Assembly (NCBI GenBank): GCA_037013495.1
Contig: CM072804.1
Location: 32,900,501 to 32,964,500 of the forward strand
Source: Hippophae tibetana
Taxonomy: Eukaryota; Streptophyta; Magnoliopsida; Rosales; Elaeagnaceae
Length of the DNA: 64,000 bases
Reading direction: 5' to 3'
Shown here: positions 32,668 to 45,407 of the stretch, one piece after another
Layout: every line of letters starts with the position of its first letter
Numbering within the stretch: position 1 is the stretch's first letter
Program-made: the position numbers and the translations under genes
The notes under the pieces: model-generated
Told to the model about the DNA's origin: nothing
Databases searched by the model: none
What the model saw: only the letters and a program-made list of their open reading frames with translations

Positions 32668-33899
32668 TGTAATGTTTATGTGAGTGTTGCTGATATTTGT
32701 GAAAAAAATATACAAATGTAATTTTAGTTTTTAGGTGTATCCTTCAAGAATATTTTTTTGCCAAAAGTATTGAGCTCTAAGGATCATAATTCAAATATAT
32801 CTATATTCTTATGTACGTTAGATTCATTTTAGATATGTAAGAAAATTTTGTGATTAGGCTACTCAATCGTTCGATCGAGTCATGTCTAGATCGATCGAGT
32901 TATGTAGATCAATCGAGAATCAATCTACTTAATTTAAAAGGTCCTAAACTAATTATTATTACACTAGATTGAGCGATAATTGACTAGTTTGATCGAGCTA
33001 TATACTTGAACAATCAAGCATATGTTAGATCGATCGAGTGGTCAGAGCTTTGATTTTAATCTATTTCTAACTCAAATTGAAATTGGCTTTATACTCTATT
33101 GTTCTTTTTCTTTAAAATTCTTTTATTTAATTTTATAGATAACATAATAATTTTATTTTGACCTAGTGCTTCAAAATATTCTATCTATACAAACCTAAGC
33201 ACATAACTAACCATATAAAAGCAATCTTATCTTCGTCTTAATCTCTGCCATATTATTTTGCAAAATCTATTCAAGTAGGTTTTTTCATTTAATATTTGTG
33301 GTTATATTTGATAGATTAATAAGCCTATAATATTTGTGATATTGTGCTTTAAACTAATTGTTCTAGGGTTGCTAATTGATTTCGATTAATCTAATATATT
33401 TATTAAATCATCTAGTTAGTATTATTCATTATTGAATCTACTATTGGATACACATTTGCACTTATTTTATTATGCTAACGTTTTAGGTACTAATTAAACA
33501 GTTTCAATTGCTTGTGTGATTGAAATTGTCAAAATGTTGGTCTAGATCCAAACACCTTTCTTGTGGAGATTATAATGAAAGAAGTAGCTTATAAATAGAT
33601 TACTCGAGGGTTTTATCTTAGTGGGTAGTATAAGACTGAGTCTTATAATTGAACCTTATTTTTCATAATGGATAGTTAGGTGGTCCGGTGGACTAGTGGT
33701 TTTTTTCTTAGATTATTGATGTGGTTCAGATTGCTTCCATCTAAAAATCTCGTGTCTCAATCTTTATATTTTCATATTATTTTATTTACACGTGGTTGCA
33801 TGCTTGATCGTCTACAAAAAAAATTAATTTTTTCGTAATTTCACTAGTTATATATTCAACTCTTTTAATTAATTAGATCTATAACTAAATAGAATTTTC
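32668..33899 (+). repeat. 3' LTR of the SIRE-like element, with TCGATCGAG motifs
   Basis: About 1.23 kb from TGTAATG to ..GAATTTTCA. It matches the solo LTR at 2594-3921, including the run of GATCGATCGAG-type words (32865-33045) and the 'ggtggtccggtggactagtgg' segment near 33680. Confidence 0.7.
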
Positions 33900-36031
33900 A
33901 CTACTTATCCTTTTATTGGACCTAAAACTTTATCTAAATTATTAATATGTCTTGAAAATATTGATGGTATTCCTATTATAAAGTTAGCAAGAAATGCCCC
34001 AACAATAAGCCACCGAATGATCTAATTCTTTTCAATATAATAAATTTGATTGAGATTAATGTTATAAATCAGAATCTACAAAATTACTTTAAATGGTATG
34101 GTCAGAAAGAAAATTTATCAATATCCCGTATATTTTCTTTTGAAAATGTGTAACTTCGTTAATCATCCAAATCCAATAACTTTAAGAATTTCAACTACAA
34201 ATGGAGGTATTACATATCTTGGTCACAATTTCTTTTTTTCACAAACAGAATAGTAGGGAATTCGAAATGATCATAGAAACACTTATTTCCAATAACTGAT
34301 AGTCGGATATCATATCCTTTATCAAAAGCTGGCAAAATAACTTATATCGAATCAATCTTATTCTCATTACCTTTTTATTCCATGAGTATTGTTAAATTAC
34401 TTAAATTAATTTGTGAAAAAGTAGATGCCAAAGTGAAACAATTCTACTAGAATTTGACCCTCAAACAAAATTCCTCTAGATATGTAGCCTAAAAAAGTTG
34501 GAATCAAATCTGTCTTTATAAAAAAGTTAGGGGTTTAGGCTTTCATAATTTTGAAGAAATTAACTTAATTCTTCTGTCAAAATTAGGCTGGCGATTCCTG
34601 AATAATAAAAATAAAATTTGGGTTAAAAACTTTTTCAACATAAATATTAGAAATCCAAAAGACTCTCAATTATAAAACTCGTTCTTCTTACTTTTGGGTT
34701 TGGAAAGGAATCCGTTCTTCCTTGGATTTACTGAATTTTGGAGCTTGTCTTAAAATTGGAAACGAAACCTCAATAAATATTAGAAAGACCCTTGGATTCC
34801 CTCGTCTCTGCAATTTAGATGCCCTTCACTTGTAATTTCTTTGGATCTTTTACACAATATTCTAATATTGGTTAAAAATCTTCTAAATTCAGACAATAAT
34901 AGTTGGAATTTTCAACTTATATACCAGATTTGGGGTCTAGTATATGCTCTTACCTTACAAGACTCCAACCACATGTGGAAGATGAATTAGATTCTTGGTT
35001 TTGGATTCATAACTCAAAAGGGTCAAGGTAATACCAAATCAACTTATAGAAGCTTAAACTCCAAGCATTCATCTGTTAATTATTCACCTGTTTGGAAGAA
35101 ATTATAGCAATTAAAAATTTATGAAAGGACTAAAGTTTTTGTTAGAGATTGTTTTCTGATTGCTTACTTACCAGATTTAATATCTCCTCAATGGTATATT
35201 TAAATGATGTTTCATGCCTTTTTTTCAATTCTGAACCTGAAACTATTTAGCATCTTTTCTTCTCTTGTCAATTTATCCTTTTCTTTTGGGCTAACTGGAC
35301 TTACACCACTGCCAATATTTCCTCTTTAACATGCATACCCACGAACATTTTAAGGTAAAAAATTCTATTGGTCATCTAAACTTACCCCATATTAAATTTT
35401 ATCCCAAATTATTCCCAAAGTTAAACTCAAGATTCTTTGAATTAAGAAATGCTATTAAATCTAACTTGTCAAACCTATCAAATCAAAATACAAATATTGA
35501 TTTTTTTCCCGGGGACCTCCCTTCAACAGGAAAGAAACTCCTAAAAGTGCGATAAAAATCAATTTTGATACAACAATTACTAATTCTTAACCTACGATGA
35601 CTATAATTATAGAAGATTCTAATGACAAAGTTATAGGCTATTGGAGTAAATTTCTTATGAGTAAGTCTCTTGAAGAAGGGGAATCATGTACTTTACTACT
35701 TTCTTTACAAATGACATTAACAAGACTGTATACTTGGAAGAGGACACCAAAAATGTTATTAAAGCTTTGATGTAGTAGGACAATTTTATTGTTTTCTAGG
35801 AGACTCAACTTTATTAATCAAGCTCGTTCTCTACTGTGCAAATTTAACATAATTATGGCCTCCTGTTTCCCAGAGAAATTAACAATTCAGCTCATGTTTT
35901 AGCTAAATGGACTTCTGATAGCAATGCTGAGTGCTTTATTCACGTATATGTTTTGCCTCAATTATTTTTTGCTACTATATGTAATGAACTTTAAGTTATA
36001 AATAAATTCTTTTTAGAGTATAAAAAAAAAA
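33900..36031 (+). pseudogene. LINE ORF2 3' part (RT end, zinc-binding domain, RNase H) with poly(A) tail
   Basis: Pieces in several frames: ITYLGHNFFFSQ near 34210, LSKAGKITYIESILFSLPFY near 34325, GLGFHNFEEINLILLSKLGW near 34533-34590, SPVWKK.. and YERTKVFVRDCFLIAYLPD near 35090-35175 (the zf-RVT region), then PREINNSAHVLAKWTSDSNA near 35870-35930 (RNase H end), stop at 35992-35994. A run of ten A at 36022-36031 is the poly(A) tail expected at a LINE 3' end. The polymerase catalytic centre is not present. Stops are numerous. It is probably the same LINE as the ORF1 pieces upstream. Confidence 0.82.
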
Positions 36032-36296
36032 GCAGATACAAAAGGAATTAAATCCGACTTAAATACAAAAACCGAATGGAGCTGTCTAGTTACATAATTA
36101 TGCATCAACAATGACATTACAATTCACTTCTATGATTCATTTAGAACATCAAAAGACCAGACAATAAGGACAAAATATAAAATATAAAATATAAAATAGT
36201 TAATAATGCCTGCTTAAGTCAAACAATAACAACCAAGCAGGTCCAAGAAAAGATATTAAGAAAGTTCAAATAATTCCAAACCCCTCCCTACGGCTG

Positions 36297-36302
36297 TTTA
36301 TT
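36297..36302 (-). terminator. Candidate polyadenylation signal of the clathrin-assembly gene
   Basis: Minus-strand AATAAA about 120 bases beyond the stop codon; cleavage would be expected near 36270-36285. The LINE poly(A) tail ends at 36031, outside this 3' UTR. Confidence 0.6.
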
Positions 36303-36422
36303 TTCAAAGAATTTCAATCCTAGCTAATACTGCACAAACATATGATAGATAATACACGTCTGTCTCTACCAGAATTCCCTTTGCTGAAATCCAAAATCAT
36401 ACGTATTCTTTGTATAAACCAT

Positions 36423-39400
36423 CTAGATGAGGCCTGTATATGGATTATGTGCTTGGTTAGGCATACCCGAGTTATAGGGGTGCACCGGGGCACCTCCAAA
36501 AGGGTTTCCGAAAGGATTTAGAGACTGTTGCTGTTGTGGACCCATCATCATCATTTGCTGTTGTTGCTGCAACATAAATTCCTGCTGTTGGTTGGTCATT
36601 GCTGACATCTGCACAGAAGGTGGTGCAGCAATGGCACTGGAGGCGTAAAACGGATCATGCCCATACTGTTGCATCATGGCACTGCCACCTGGAGCAGGCT
36701 CCCAAGGGTTGTAGGTCGTATTCTGGTTGTTTCGTCTAATTGCATCATCATATAGGCTATCTAGTGTAAGCTTGTCCAGTCCTCCAGCCTTGTATATTGA
36801 GTTAAAAAAAATTAGAAAATCAGCAGACGTTACCCACTAGCTCAAAAGCATATTCATGCCACCACAATAGAGAGAGAACTTCATTGTCCATAACATCGAG
36901 AGTAGGATAATTGATGTTACCATGTGATTGACATTAAACTCAATAATAACTGAGAGAAATGACACGATATATGTACCAGTTTGCTGGCAGCTGCTGCACT
37001 TTCGTTTGAGCTGGGAGCAGTAACAAGTGACAATTCCCAGCCTGTAGCTCCATTTGCTTGAGTTGGACCGGTAGAAGTTGGTTGATCACCTGCAAGGACA
37101 CCACAATGTCTTCAATTTTACTAAATTCTTTATATTTACTGGTTTCCCCAAAAAGAGGGATGTGGTGATAATGTTTGTTCATGTTTCTTGGAGCATATCC
37201 TGTTTAGGTTGAATTCAAAAGGGATCAAAAGATTTCAGTGATTGTCTATAATTCATTAAAGCCTATACAAATAACATTAAACCAAAAGAAACATACCAAC
37301 TGGAACAATGGCCAAAGCCAACGCATTCTTCTCATCTAATACTGAAGTATCTGGAAGAGAATCATTCAAGCCCTGGCAACAACAAAAATAATTGCCCAGG
37401 TAACTAGATAACTCAGCAAACTTGAAAGTTCCCAAGACAACAATTTTGATAACTGTATAATACAAGGAAAAGTAAATAAAAATACCAGCAAATCAGGAGA
37501 CTCAGCTACTACAGGCTCTTCCACCATAACTGGTTCAGGTGGGGGAGGTGATGGCGAAGGTGCTTCTTCCATCTCTGAGGCCTTTTTTTCCTCTATAGCC
37601 AACACTTCCATAGGAGCAGTAATTCTATTGTCAACCACCTGCTTAGTCAAAAATAATAAATAATATATTTATTCAAGTGCAAGGTATATCTTCTAAGTAG
37701 CATTTATTACTCCAAGAGAATGGGAAGATGAAGATGACAAAAGGTTTAATTTAAAAACAAGATTTATTAGGGCAAAAATGATAAGTAACCTCCACATATA
37801 TTGCATATGAAAACTATTAGAAAGATCCAGAGTATCAGACTGCACCAAGGTATCCCTTAAAGACACCAAAATATAACTCAAAGAAAAACATAAAACAGAA
37901 TATGTCAAACCCATGTTTTGGTTTTGGGTTGAATAAGTTCAAGCTTAGGAAATGTTAACATCATATTTAACTGATCACCATGATCAATGGACTACTGCTG
38001 GATGCTTGAGTATGATTTTACACACAAGTAACATGTTATTTAACAGGATGGTAAAAAGTAATGCAGATGTTGCTGAATTATTAACACGTCAATTCTAGTT
38101 ACAAGCTAATCACCTAATTCAAGAAGCTGCTATATCCATTAAAATGACTTCTTGTACCACTCTACATGAAGAATCGAGGATTGCTAAACGCTAAAAGCTA
38201 AACGTTTGGTTTCTTATGGAGGCATAGTAATAAAATAGTATTTACGCTTGCCTGGTATTTACTGCAGGGTCTACGTTAAATGCAGAGTTTGACAGATGAT
38301 TTGTTAGCAATGATAGTAAAACAATTTGCATAAATAACATAAAAGAAATCTGGTTGGACAATTAGAGATTGTGGCTGAAGGTCATGGCAAAGAATCGAGC
38401 TACAAAGTATTTTCCCTAAACAATTCTCTTTTATTGACATCCAGGTTATGAATAACAATTCATAGCAGTTTTTAATTCTAACCCATCCATTTAAAACTAC
38501 ATTTAGAAGAGAACACTCATATACCTGATCCTTGCGAACTATTGAAACCAGGGGAGCTTCTTGGACATACTCTTCCATGGTTTGTAAAAATGATGCCGGG
38601 TGCTGTTTTATCAAGTATCCCAATAAGATTGTGCTTTGAATAGTGATAAAAATTCTTAAGAAAAGGATCTTTGTTATAGGAGAGAGTAAGAGACCACAAG
38701 TTGAACTAACCTGCTCAATCTTAATAAACTTCTCTCCACGCCCAATATCAAGACCTTTACATATTTCATAGAACTCTGAAAGTCTCTCAGCCTGCAGTTC
38801 CAGTTACAGAGTTACTGCCTTTAGATATAATGTTTCTCTCCATCCCAAACTGATGGACAGTATAAACAGTGGCATGATTAGATATTCTGAGAATTACCTG
38901 CTGCCCAGCTCTCCGATATATATCTAAAGCCTTTATAGCATCATGACGTAGCATCTCAAAGAACTATAAGAACTCATGTTAATATTAGTTTTATACAATT
39001 CATTTGAGCCTATCCAAAAAGAAGATAATAAAGTTACCTTGTCAACAAGATTAGTTGTACCATCACTTATAGCTTGATAAATCTTTACACTCTCTGAAGC
39101 AACCTACAGGGAATGATACAACAAGATCAGAGGAAAAGAAGATAAGATCATGTAAAATCACAAATAAGAAGAATAGTCAAAAGTTTGGTTTACCATTGTT
39201 AATGCCAACTGGACCACAAAATTACGAACAGCTGCCCCTTGTGGCTACAAAAGAAATAGCAAGATCCAATGGATTCAATAAAGATTGATCATATGAACTT
39301 TTATAATCTTTTTCACAATGTTTGAAATCCACAATTTACCTGGCAACTAAGAACACGATAAAGAAGTTGTTGCAGTACAGGCAAATGTTCAAGCAACTCA

Positions 39401-41301
39401 GCAGTATCCAAATCTTTAGTCCTCTGACACATAATTACAATAAATTCTCAGTGCAATAAATTTTGTTTACTGAGAATAAGTAACATCTTCAAGACATATG
39501 CATAGTACGTTTAGCTTTTGACAGATTCATTAATTCATCAGCAATTTAAACTTACAAATTAGCAATATTATAGAGTATTATTTCCCCTCAAAAATAATGT
39601 AGAACATTAAAGAGAGGGAACAAATAGAAGAAACAAAACCAATCATTGCCATCCAGATAAAGCAACGAGCTCATCCCAAGACAATTTTTAAACAACAAAC
39701 CTAACTCCTATTTGGAAAAGTATTTGACAAATTTTAAAGATGTGCAGTGTAGCCTGGCAAACAGTTGAAGATTCAAGATTTTCTTATTTTTCTCCTTCCT
39801 TGTGAGCCATTCTTTTTTTTCCTTTTTCTTCCTTCATTTCTTTCTTCTTTTAAGCCCTGGTTTTCTACTTTTTTAATTTTTCTCACCTCCCTTTTCTCTC
39901 TGATCAGCAATTGACCTATTGAAACAAACAGAATTTCCAACATACTAACTTGTGAAAAAATGGATACATCATATTTCATGTTAAAAAAATTTCAAAGAAA
40001 AATGTATCTGACTGCAGCACCACTGGAAGCCCTAATATATAGAGGGAAGTAAGGTTCTTACAGAACGATCTGTCTCAACATCATACTTGAGAACACGAAA
40101 GCATTCTAGTCTCTCCTCCAAGAACAAGGCATATGTTCGGACCCAAGCAGAATAGTCCCATGCTGGATAGCAAGCAATGTGGGAGAAAAGATTTAAGATC
40201 TCAGCCTTTTCAAACAAGAAGCAGTTAGAACAAGATACAGTTCTAGGGAGTACAGATACCATTTGGACTGGAATCATCTTTAAAATGAGCTAAGTTCAAC
40301 ATATGACTACTACTTTTGCCATAATTAATGAGTTCTTCATGAAATGTAGGGTCCACTTCTCTCAGAGCACGATGAATCACGACCAAAGTTTTCAATGCAA
40401 CCTAAGCAACCAAATAACCAGTTAAGCATATGCACAAACAAAGAAAAATAAGCATACATTATGATAAAACATCAAATTCTAGCTGGTGAACACTTAATCA
40501 AGCTATTGATGGTTCATAAGACTCACGACCACAATGTTCACCATAATATGAAAAATATTTAAAAAAATAAAAAGTGAATCAAATCCATTTCAAATTAATT
40601 TTTTTTTTATCTTTTTAATATTACCCTAGCAGAGAACTACAGATCCAAAATTTCTAAAAGATATAGAGCAGTCCATGAGTCATAATTGTGATTTATGAGG
40701 GCTCTATAATACATGTCCTTGTTTTCTCATTTAATGGTAAATAATCGCTGCTACTACACAACTTTACACTAATGATAAATTTACTCCATATAACAAAGGT
40801 TTCAATCTTACATTCCAGCATCCCATCACAAACACAAAGAATTGATGCACATACCGCCCAATTATGTGTCCTCGACAACCTTCTGGCAAGAGCATGGATG
40901 CAGTATGCAACATCAGCTCGGGGTCTGGTAGCCGAAACGGTGGAAAAAATAGCTGCAAGGAAAACATAAAAAATTATGAGAGCCCATTCCAACAATAATG
41001 TTTCCTGAAGTCTGATTAGAAAGATGTAAGCTGGAAAAGCATGCACCTCTGATGTGCTTTTCCTTTGCAGGGTGCTCGACATGATTTGTGGCTTTGACAA
41101 TAGCAATGTCCAGTTCCTAAAATTTTTAAATATGGAAAAAATGAAAATGAAAATATAATGGCTGCCAATACCATGGAAGAGGACTAGGAACAAGTGGTAT
41201 ACCTTGTAGTCACTGTTGACTTTAGCCAATGACACTGTAGTTGTGTCTTTAAGGGCTCCCAAAGCTTTCCTCAGATTATTCTGCGTACCCCCACTTGTCA
41301 T
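36423..41301 (-). CDS. Clathrin assembly protein, AP180/CALM family (ANTH domain), 15 coding exons
   Basis: Endocytic adaptor that binds PI(4,5)P2 at the plasma membrane or trans-Golgi and recruits clathrin. Coding exons (minus strand order): 41301-41203, 41116-41047, 40952-40855, 40401-40260, 40162-40062, 39423-39340, 39244-39194, 39103-39038, 38963-38898, 38791-38711, 38602-38525, 37638-37486, 37372-37297, 37089-36977, 36788-36423. All junctions fit GT-AG and phases agree, giving 547 aa with no internal stop. The ANTH domain spans roughly residues 25-300 and opens [20 protein letters not shown]41 with K51-E-K53-H54 fits the lipid-binding K-x9-K-x-[KR]-[HY] motif, followed by [19 protein letters not shown]. 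The disordered tail has a proline run (about 329-334), DLL (361-363), NPW (453-455), DPF (471-473), a Gln/Met-rich tract and two NPF (517-519, 521-523), the usual clathrin, AP-2 and EH-domain ligands. It resembles the Arabidopsis At5g35200 type from memory. Confidence 0.95.
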
Positions 41302-42020
41302 TTTCCTTCCCTCTGTTCCTCAATAACAAAAGTCTACAACACAATACGACTCCGCTAACTAAATATTTTCCCTTCAAAGCTTCACCAGGAAATTAAAAAA
41401 TTAAAAAATTAAAAAAATAAACAATTCTCAAAACAAAAACTCCACAATATCAATTCAAAATCACAGCAAACTTCAATAAACACACGCAATACTCAGTATT
41501 AAGTTCATAAATCAGTTCCCATCAGATAAAATATTGGAGAGCTGAAACATCAATAGTTCCTAGTTAACACAAAAAAATCAGATTAATGATAACGAAAAAA
41601 GAACTATTACAAACATAATTAAAATCATCATTCGTCCAAAAGAAAATAACCAATTCAACTTTCTCATGTACATAACACAAATATTAAGTAATTACACATA
41701 GAAAAATAAAAGTCAAAGTTGAAGCTTGAAACACGATAGTTAAATAGATACAGGAAGAAAGAAAAAGAAAGATCTAATCACGAAAAAATACAAGCTAGAA
41801 AACCCGGAACACTATACTGGCCCAAAAATATCCAAAACGCTTGAACTTTTGAATCTTTCAAATCAATTATAGAAAAAGAAAAGCGGACAGAATATAGATG
41901 TCGAAATACCTGAAAACAAATTCAAAGAGTTAAGAATGTAGAGAGAGAAGTTGGGTTGAGACTTGAGAGACTGGTTGAAGAGCAGAGAATGGTCGACCAG
42001 AAGAAGAGAAATGAGGTCGG
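41302..42020 (-). other. 5' UTR with a leader intron
   Basis: Minus-strand GT at 41909-41908 (..TTTTCAG|GTATTTCG) and AG at 41320-41319 (..TTATTGAG|GAACAGAGGG) define a 591-base intron in the leader, 17 bases before the ATG. The first exon (41910 to about 42020) is CTCT-rich, common in plant leaders. Leader introns often raise expression in plants; that role here is inference. Confidence 0.7.
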
Positions 42021-42048
42021 TTTGGTTGGCTCGTCGGCGTCTATGACC

Positions 42049-42062
42049 TTATAATTTTATAA
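42049..42062 (-). promoter_or_regulatory. Candidate core promoter (TATA region) of the clathrin-assembly gene
   Basis: The minus strand reads ATAAAATTATAAGG about 30 bases upstream of the presumed transcription start near 42020, with further AT-rich TATA-like text to 42080. No other element is claimed. Confidence 0.45.
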
Positions 42063-42080
42063 AATATTATTATATAAACA

Positions 42081-43519
42081 TTTTGTTAATTACTAAAAGT
42101 CTCTCATTTTATCTTGGTTTAATTTGTCTAATTAGTTTTGAATTAATAATGATATATCCTACCTCTTCCTCTGCGTACAATTGTCAGAAACATTCGGCAT
42201 CGTAAAAACTTGGACTTATTCTATTGCTTCATTAAAAGTGAATAAGGGGCTGTGATTCTACGCTTCGCTACTTTTCTTTCTCTAACGCCTTTCCTTTCAT
42301 TTCAAGCCACGTGGTAATAATAATTTATACAATTGTTTTTTTAAATAACTACAATATTTATCTACTCCTAACTAATATTCAAATCTCAAACATTTTAAGT
42401 AACTAATAAGCTAAGTACATTTTGCTACAACTAAATGTGGGATTTTAATTATTTCTTTAAATGAACATTTATCTAAATAATAATTATCATTCCCATTGTT
42501 ATATTTTTTTATTCAACACATTTAATTATTTATTTATTTTCTTCCTGATTCATTTTTATTTCTAGTTGAATTATTATTTTTTCTAAGAATGGGTTAATGC
42601 ATCGTAACATTTTAATAAGAATTTTTTTAATTAACTAAATATTTTAATGAAATAATTTTAAAAATATATTAAAAGATAAAATATTATTTCTTGTTATCTT
42701 TTTTCTATTATTAATTTAATATTTTCTCTGTGTTATATTTCAAGTTATATTTTTAAATTACAATAAATATTTATTAATCTTTAAAAAACTTATTTATGGG
42801 CTCAAATAAAAGATAAAATATAATATAATCCAAAAAATGACATTTAACCATAATTGCATGTTTTAATATTAATTTAAAAATATTTATATATATATATATT
42901 GTTGTTTTCTGCATGTTCTCCGAGAGATCTTTGACCGATAATTTTCTAGATGAAAATAAATAAGGAACGTGTACTTGTGTTACTTTATGAATAACTAAAA
43001 AATTTGTTAGTCGAATAAAACATATTAAAAATAATAATATTAATAAGAATAAATTTAATAAAATAGTATTATTATTCTTATGTTTATTTTAATAATATAA
43101 TTAAAATAATGATAAATGTTAAAATAAATTTATAAAATTATAAATGAAACAAAATTAGAAAATAAAAGTTTTTAAAATAAGATATAATATAAAAAATAAT
43201 AAATGATTATAAATTAAAAAATAGAACATTTTAACATATTTTAAAGTTTGTGGGAGGAATGAACATTCTTATAACCGTTGGAGGAATGTTTTATATTTTA
43301 TTTCAAACTAACAGTAAAACTAAACATAAAAAACAAATCAAATCATTCTTATTATTATTTCTATTAATATTTCTATTATATTCATCAAATAATATTATTG
43401 AATATTAAATTAAAAATTTAAGATATTAAAATAATTATGAAATTATCTCACAATACCAATCATATTATGAAGTATTGTAATAAAAGAAACATTTTTCATA
43501 AAATTCTAAATTTTTCCCC
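42081..43519. other. AT-rich intergenic sequence between the promoter and the CACTA element
   Basis: About 1.4 kb with no ORF, terminal repeat or tandem array of note apart from a short (TA)n run near 42884-42899. It must contain whatever upstream regulatory sequence the gene has. Confidence 0.5.
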
Positions 43520-43522
43520 TTT

Positions 43523-43580
43523 CACTACTACAAAATAGGCCATTAAAATCAGTTAAAATCCGATTTAAAATTTAAAGTCT
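43523..43580. repeat. Left terminal inverted repeat of the CACTA element
   Basis: Starts CACTACTACAAAATAGGCC; about 12 of the first 15 bases match the right end and weaker matching continues to the subterminal 'cgactttaaa' word at about 43598. Confidence 0.88.
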
Positions 43581-43929
43581 ATTCACGTGTTGAACCGACT
43601 TTAAAATATTTTTTTTTTCATATTTGTACTCATTTTCTACTCTATTAATAACATGTATTCTATCACATATAGCATAAAAAACTAAAATCTATTTAACAAA
43701 GTGAAAATAATAATACAAATAATTAAAAAATTTAATATAATTAATTATTTAATAATTAAATTTATTACAAAAATAATAATATATATACAATATATATATA
43801 TATAGTTAACTTAAATTACAAATAAAATGATGTCGTTAAAGTGTAATGAATTTTGTGGTATTCTCATTTTATTTCAAGGCGAGCAAGCTTGGTTGGCTTA
43901 GAATCACCAGCATAATGATAAGAAAATTG

Positions 43930-44490
43930 GACAAAAAACAGCTAGTTCATATAACAATTCATTTTCCTACATACATAAGTACGTAAACATTCATCAAACA
44001 AGCAGTCTAAACTTTAGAGACATATGAATGGGAAAATTAAAACATTATAAATATTATCATGATGTTGTCCTATATTATTCAAGATTATATTCTTCTCCTG
44101 ATATTTATAATTGTGTAATACGTTTATAGGCACCAAAAATCAACCAAGTCGAGTAACAAATCGGAGTTACACTTGACTTCATATTTAGAGCTCATTATAG
44201 CATTAAAAATATCAGTTTGATTCCAGATAGTTTCATATTTATAGACAAAATATTAATAAAGTGCTACCATGATGTTGTCATAAGGAAAGTAGGCAATAGA
44301 GATTAGATAAAGTTTGGACAAAAAATAGGTCCATAAAACAATGCATTCCCCTAAATACATGAGCACATAAACATTCATCAAACAAGAGACTTTAGACACA
44401 AGAATAGAGAAATTAAATCATTATAAAAATTACCGTTATGTTGTCATATGATATTCAAGATCATCAGAATCTTCTCCTAATTCTTCTTGT
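43930..44490. repeat. Direct duplication within the CACTA element, offset about 375 bp
   Basis: Segments at about 43925-44100 and 44310-44480 share 'ttggacaaaaaa', 'aacaattcattttcctaca' / 'aacaatgcattcccctaaa', 'aaacattcatcaaacaag' and a 'atgttgtc.tat.atattcaagat' end. No coding content. Confidence 0.75.
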
Positions 44491-45407
44491 GATGATATAA
44501 TTTGAATAATGTGTTCTTCTCATTCCTTTCATAAATCATCAAAAATGTGTTGGTTATAGCCTATCTTGTTCCAACTAAAGAACTACATGTATTTAAAATC
44601 AAGATAAGAATGTAATTTCATGAATTCACAAAAAATAACTCATATATGTTAAAAAAAATTGTATATTGGTAAAATATATTACCACATCATTAATTGGAAT
44701 TTTGATATTTGTGATGATTTTGCTCATAAACTTCATGACATAATAACCACACATGACTCCATTATTTTGTTATGGAACCTACAAAAAACAAGTGTACATG
44801 ATTTTTCATATTTGAACATCTTTATTATTCAATAGTAAAATAAATAAAATTATTAATATTCGCTTATACATACCATAACTTTATGCCATATAAGCTTATG
44901 AGATTTTTTTAAGGGCAATGCCCTTAAAAATTTTCCACATCTTCAATGCCCTATCAAAGTTTATGATTGGCCACTAGATATAGATTCACCATGAGATATT
45001 TTATTCGTATCTCTAAAAAGCGCGGCATTTAAGAGTTTTGGTATAATAGACTAAAGAAGAAGTATTATTTATGTTAGTAACAATAAAATATAGTAAAATA
45101 ATAGTAGTAAACAAGTGTTATCTTTTAAGTAAAAAAATAATACCACGTCAAAATTTAGAACAACTTGAATCGATATCTAAGCCACATACTGTCCAACCGC
45201 CTCTTGGACTGTGGTATCATCAAAAGGCACATGTAGTGGACAATCATGAAACAATGATTGATCAATTACTATTCTCCAATGATTTAACAAATATTAATTA
45301 TGAATCGTCCAATTATCGCTCAATTATTGTACCGTTCTAATAGCAACAAAGTCTATTGATGAAGGATGTTTCAACAAACATTTCATATTCTGTAAAAAAA
45401 TTAAGTG

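Larger units (their letters stand above)
28911..33899 (+). mobile_element. SIRE-like Ty1/copia, internally deleted
   Basis: The last ~175 bp of a 5' LTR (28911-29084), a weak primer site (about 29085-29098, TTTAGTATTAGAGTC), decayed gag (29137-31070) and a 3' LTR (32668-33899) share one orientation. The 5' LTR scrap matches the end of the 3' LTR ('acgtgattgtatgcctggcc' versus 'acgtggttgcatgcttgatc' and onward). Reverse transcriptase, RNase H and integrase were not found in 31070-32668. The left edge abuts the CACTA end. Confidence 0.7.

Noticed and set aside
40693-41301. 202-codon minus ORF as the true N-terminal exon of the clathrin-assembly protein
   Set aside because: It reads through introns; good GT-AG sites and conserved residues support three separate exons instead.
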